Assembly: GCF_001949145.1 (NCBI RefSeq)
Contig: NW_019091598.1
Location: forward strand, 310,595 to 344,987
Length of the DNA: 34,393 nt
Source of the DNA: Acanthaster planci
Lineage: Eukaryota > Echinodermata > Asteroidea > Valvatida > Acanthasteridae
Direction: 5' to 3'
This document shows, piece by piece, positions 32,355-34,393 of this stretch (position 1 is the stretch's first letter; every line of letters begins with the position of its first letter). Made by a program: the position numbers and the translations under genes. The notes beneath the pieces are model-generated. The model was not told where the DNA came from. It did not search any database and saw only the letters and a program-made list of their open reading frames with translations.

Positions 32355-34393
32355 GTGAGGAAAAAAAACTTTTCCCAGAGCTGTCAAACCTTCTCAAATT
32401 ACACTGACTTATCACATACCCAGAATGGTTTGATTAATAGGAGTCCTGTCCATTTGAAGTCCATTTTGTGTTGGTCATTATTTTACCGGAATTTCAGGAA
32501 TTCATTCCAGACATCTAGGGGGATGTTTGAGGTAACAACAGTCTAGAGTGTCTATAGGGTTTGGCCACCCCTCCGTCCCGTATCTTGCCGAGTAGAGCCT
32601 TATCATTAATAATCCACCCATGCTCAAGGGTCAATCCTCACTCCCCATATCATAAAAAGAAATGGCAATTATTTTTTGATTGTCATTCTGAATAACTGTT
32701 CCATTCATTCTGTTACAAAATACGCTTCAGGGCCCATTGACACAGTGAATGATAAAAGATATAATTTAATGCACGTTCTTGAAAAATGAGTGTTGTGGTT
32801 TCTTCACTGAAAACAACCTATGACTGCCCGACATGGCAAAGGGTCTCAGTATTTAGAAATTTGAGCATTTTTAATTAGCAGCCTTGTTAGACTGTATGAC
32901 ATCACAGATTGACATGCATGATTGAGGGCATCTCCAATGCTCGTTTGATTCTTTGAACGGGCACTCGATATTGTTACTTCAGATTCAGTTACCTACATAA
33001 CCAGCAGTTTCTAGCTTTTGCCAAAAAACCCTAAATTATCGTGAGCATTACATACCATCTTCCCTCAATGGATTGTGCAATTACTCATCTGTGTTTATGA
33101 GTCCTCAGATGAGTTTTAGATATCATGCATGATGCTGGAACAAAAGTTTCTCAACTGTACCTGTATTGTTCAAAGTGCCACTTGCAATTCCCGAGTATCA
33201 AAAAGGAATTGTTGTACAACGGGAAGAATACCCTAGGCTGTCTGAGGAACAACTGGCTGCAGCTAGAATTATAAGAAGTGGCTCTCAATTCAATCAAAAA
33301 GAAAGTGCAATTGGACTTACTGATCATATCACCCAAAATGTTAACATTTAATATACATTTATGTTGCTTAATGAAATATTAATGAAAACATTCAAGCAAA
33401 AAGTGAAAGTAAGTTAAGTTAAAACAGGCCTACAGGACCCCTTTTAATCAAACATTTTGGGGTTGTCTCTATCTCACAAATTGTTCATAAAAATATATAA
33501 TAAATGAAATTTGTGTTGGTTGATATGTGATTGATGGCACAATCCTCTCCAACCTACTGGAAGTTATCTCAGAATTTAAAGGATGTGTCCTATCTACACG
33601 AAGCAGGTCCAGTTTGGCCGACAGAGCTCTTTTCATGAATATCGTTCAGTTCTTTTACATGTATATTCATACCACTGATTTTGCCTGTGGCTCTTGGGAT
33701 CCTTTTTGCTTGCATATGTACATGCATCAATATTCCAACTACAGCCGTACTGTTTAGGCACAGCCTGGATAACTTCCTGGATAAGGAAATATTTCTGCAT
33801 AGAGTAAACAGTTGGATATAGGGCTATTATAATGTATTCATGGATTAAATGCAAATGCTCTACAGTGTTCAGATGCTTAGGGGCTGTCCATGTAGACCCT
33901 TCCTTCCCCCTGTACGCATGGTGTACACCGTGACTCCAACCCTCCCCCCTCGCCCCCGTAAGCATAAGCATTCAACATATCTTTTTACTTATCAGGGTAC
34001 CTTAAATGTCACAGTACATTGTACTATTATTCGCACGTCGCTTCTAAATTCTGAAATAAATATGCAAAGTAATAACGCGTTTTTATATTGGTATTGCTTT
34101 ATAAACATACTGTGTTTGACTTTCAACGCACAAAAGCTGATTCTGGTATTTATTTGAATGAGAAAGTGTATTGATACGATAAAGTTGCATTACAGGCAAC
34201 TTTTCGGTTTGCTCACGGTACCCACTGGCTTCAACCACCCCTCCCCCTCTGTACACATCTTGTAATAGCACCAACCACCCTCCCCCGTTCGTGCATACGT
34301 ACTTTATAGACAACCCCTTATGATAAGTGATCAACATGTTTAAAAGACACACTAAACTACACTGTGATTGAACTTGAGCCAGAGGTGTGTAAA
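32355..34393 (+). other. 3' stretch of the window, probably intron
   Basis: Two kilobases without a supported exon. A 61-codon open frame at 33166-33351 looks somewhat protein-like but has no domain and no fitting phase-1 acceptor. A Harbinger-like MITE fills 33880-34317. Confidence 0.45.
33880..34317. mobile_element. Harbinger-like MITE, about 438 bp, TTA target duplication
   Basis: The left end GGGGCTGTCCATGTAGAC and the inverted right end GGGGTTGTCTATAAAGTAC are imperfect terminal repeats. TTA lies immediately outside both ends (33877-33879 and 34318-34320). A 3-bp TTA/TAA duplication with G-rich tips is the habit of PIF/Harbinger elements. C-rich stretches (CCTCCCCC) sit just inside both arms. 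There is no transposase. Confidence 0.6.

Noticed and set aside
1-34393. CRISPR array, operon or bacterial features
   Set aside because: The window has introns and eukaryotic extracellular domains. The only regular arrays are long-unit or degenerate satellites.

Overview
The window is eukaryotic genomic DNA. Coding sequence comes as short GC-richer exons of about 80-390 bases between AT-rich introns, each flanked by AG acceptors and GT donors (often GTAAGT or GTGAGT). The set of extracellular domains (SUEL/L-rhamnose-binding lectin, discoidin/F5-8C, C-type lectin, TSP1, Ig, WxxW), the frequent TACATGTA words and the many short inverted-repeat elements suggest a marine invertebrate deuterostome. 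An echinoderm is my first guess, then a hemichordate or lancelet. That placement is inference and the sequence alone does not fix it.

Left end (about 1-2.8 kb), minus strand: a small two-exon gene for a secreted single-domain C-type lectin of 161 residues. It has a plausible signal peptide and the EPN and WND motifs of mannose-type calcium-dependent sugar binding. Its 1.9-kb intron carries a degenerate motif recurring about every 180-190 bases.

From 4.1 to 32.4 kb, plus strand: 26 exons of one large mosaic extracellular protein, open at both window ends (no signal peptide exon or stop codon found). They join with matching phases and no internal stop to give 1734 codons. Domain order is TSP1, F5/8C-1, TSP1, TSP1, F5/8C-2, F5/8C-3 (shortened), F5/8C-4, CTLD, SUEL, SUEL, CTLD, F5/8C-5, Ig, SUEL (two exons), mucin-2/CILP-type WxxW (two exons). 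Every domain starts and ends in phase 1, the usual mark of exon shuffling. The protein is best read as a secreted or cell-surface matrix or recognition protein with several carbohydrate- or lipid-binding modules. Its two CTLDs lack the canonical sugar-binding motifs, unlike the small lectin on the other strand.

The introns hold dispersed repeats: a hAT-like MITE nested in another inverted-repeat element (13.2-13.6 kb), a Harbinger-like MITE (33.9-34.3 kb), three families seen twice in this window, a 61-bp triplet array, a 27-bp degenerate array, tRNA-derived SINE-like heads, a pogo/Tigger-like remnant and a decayed tandem copy of a coding-exon end (25.2 kb). From 32.4 kb to the end I see no further convincing exon.
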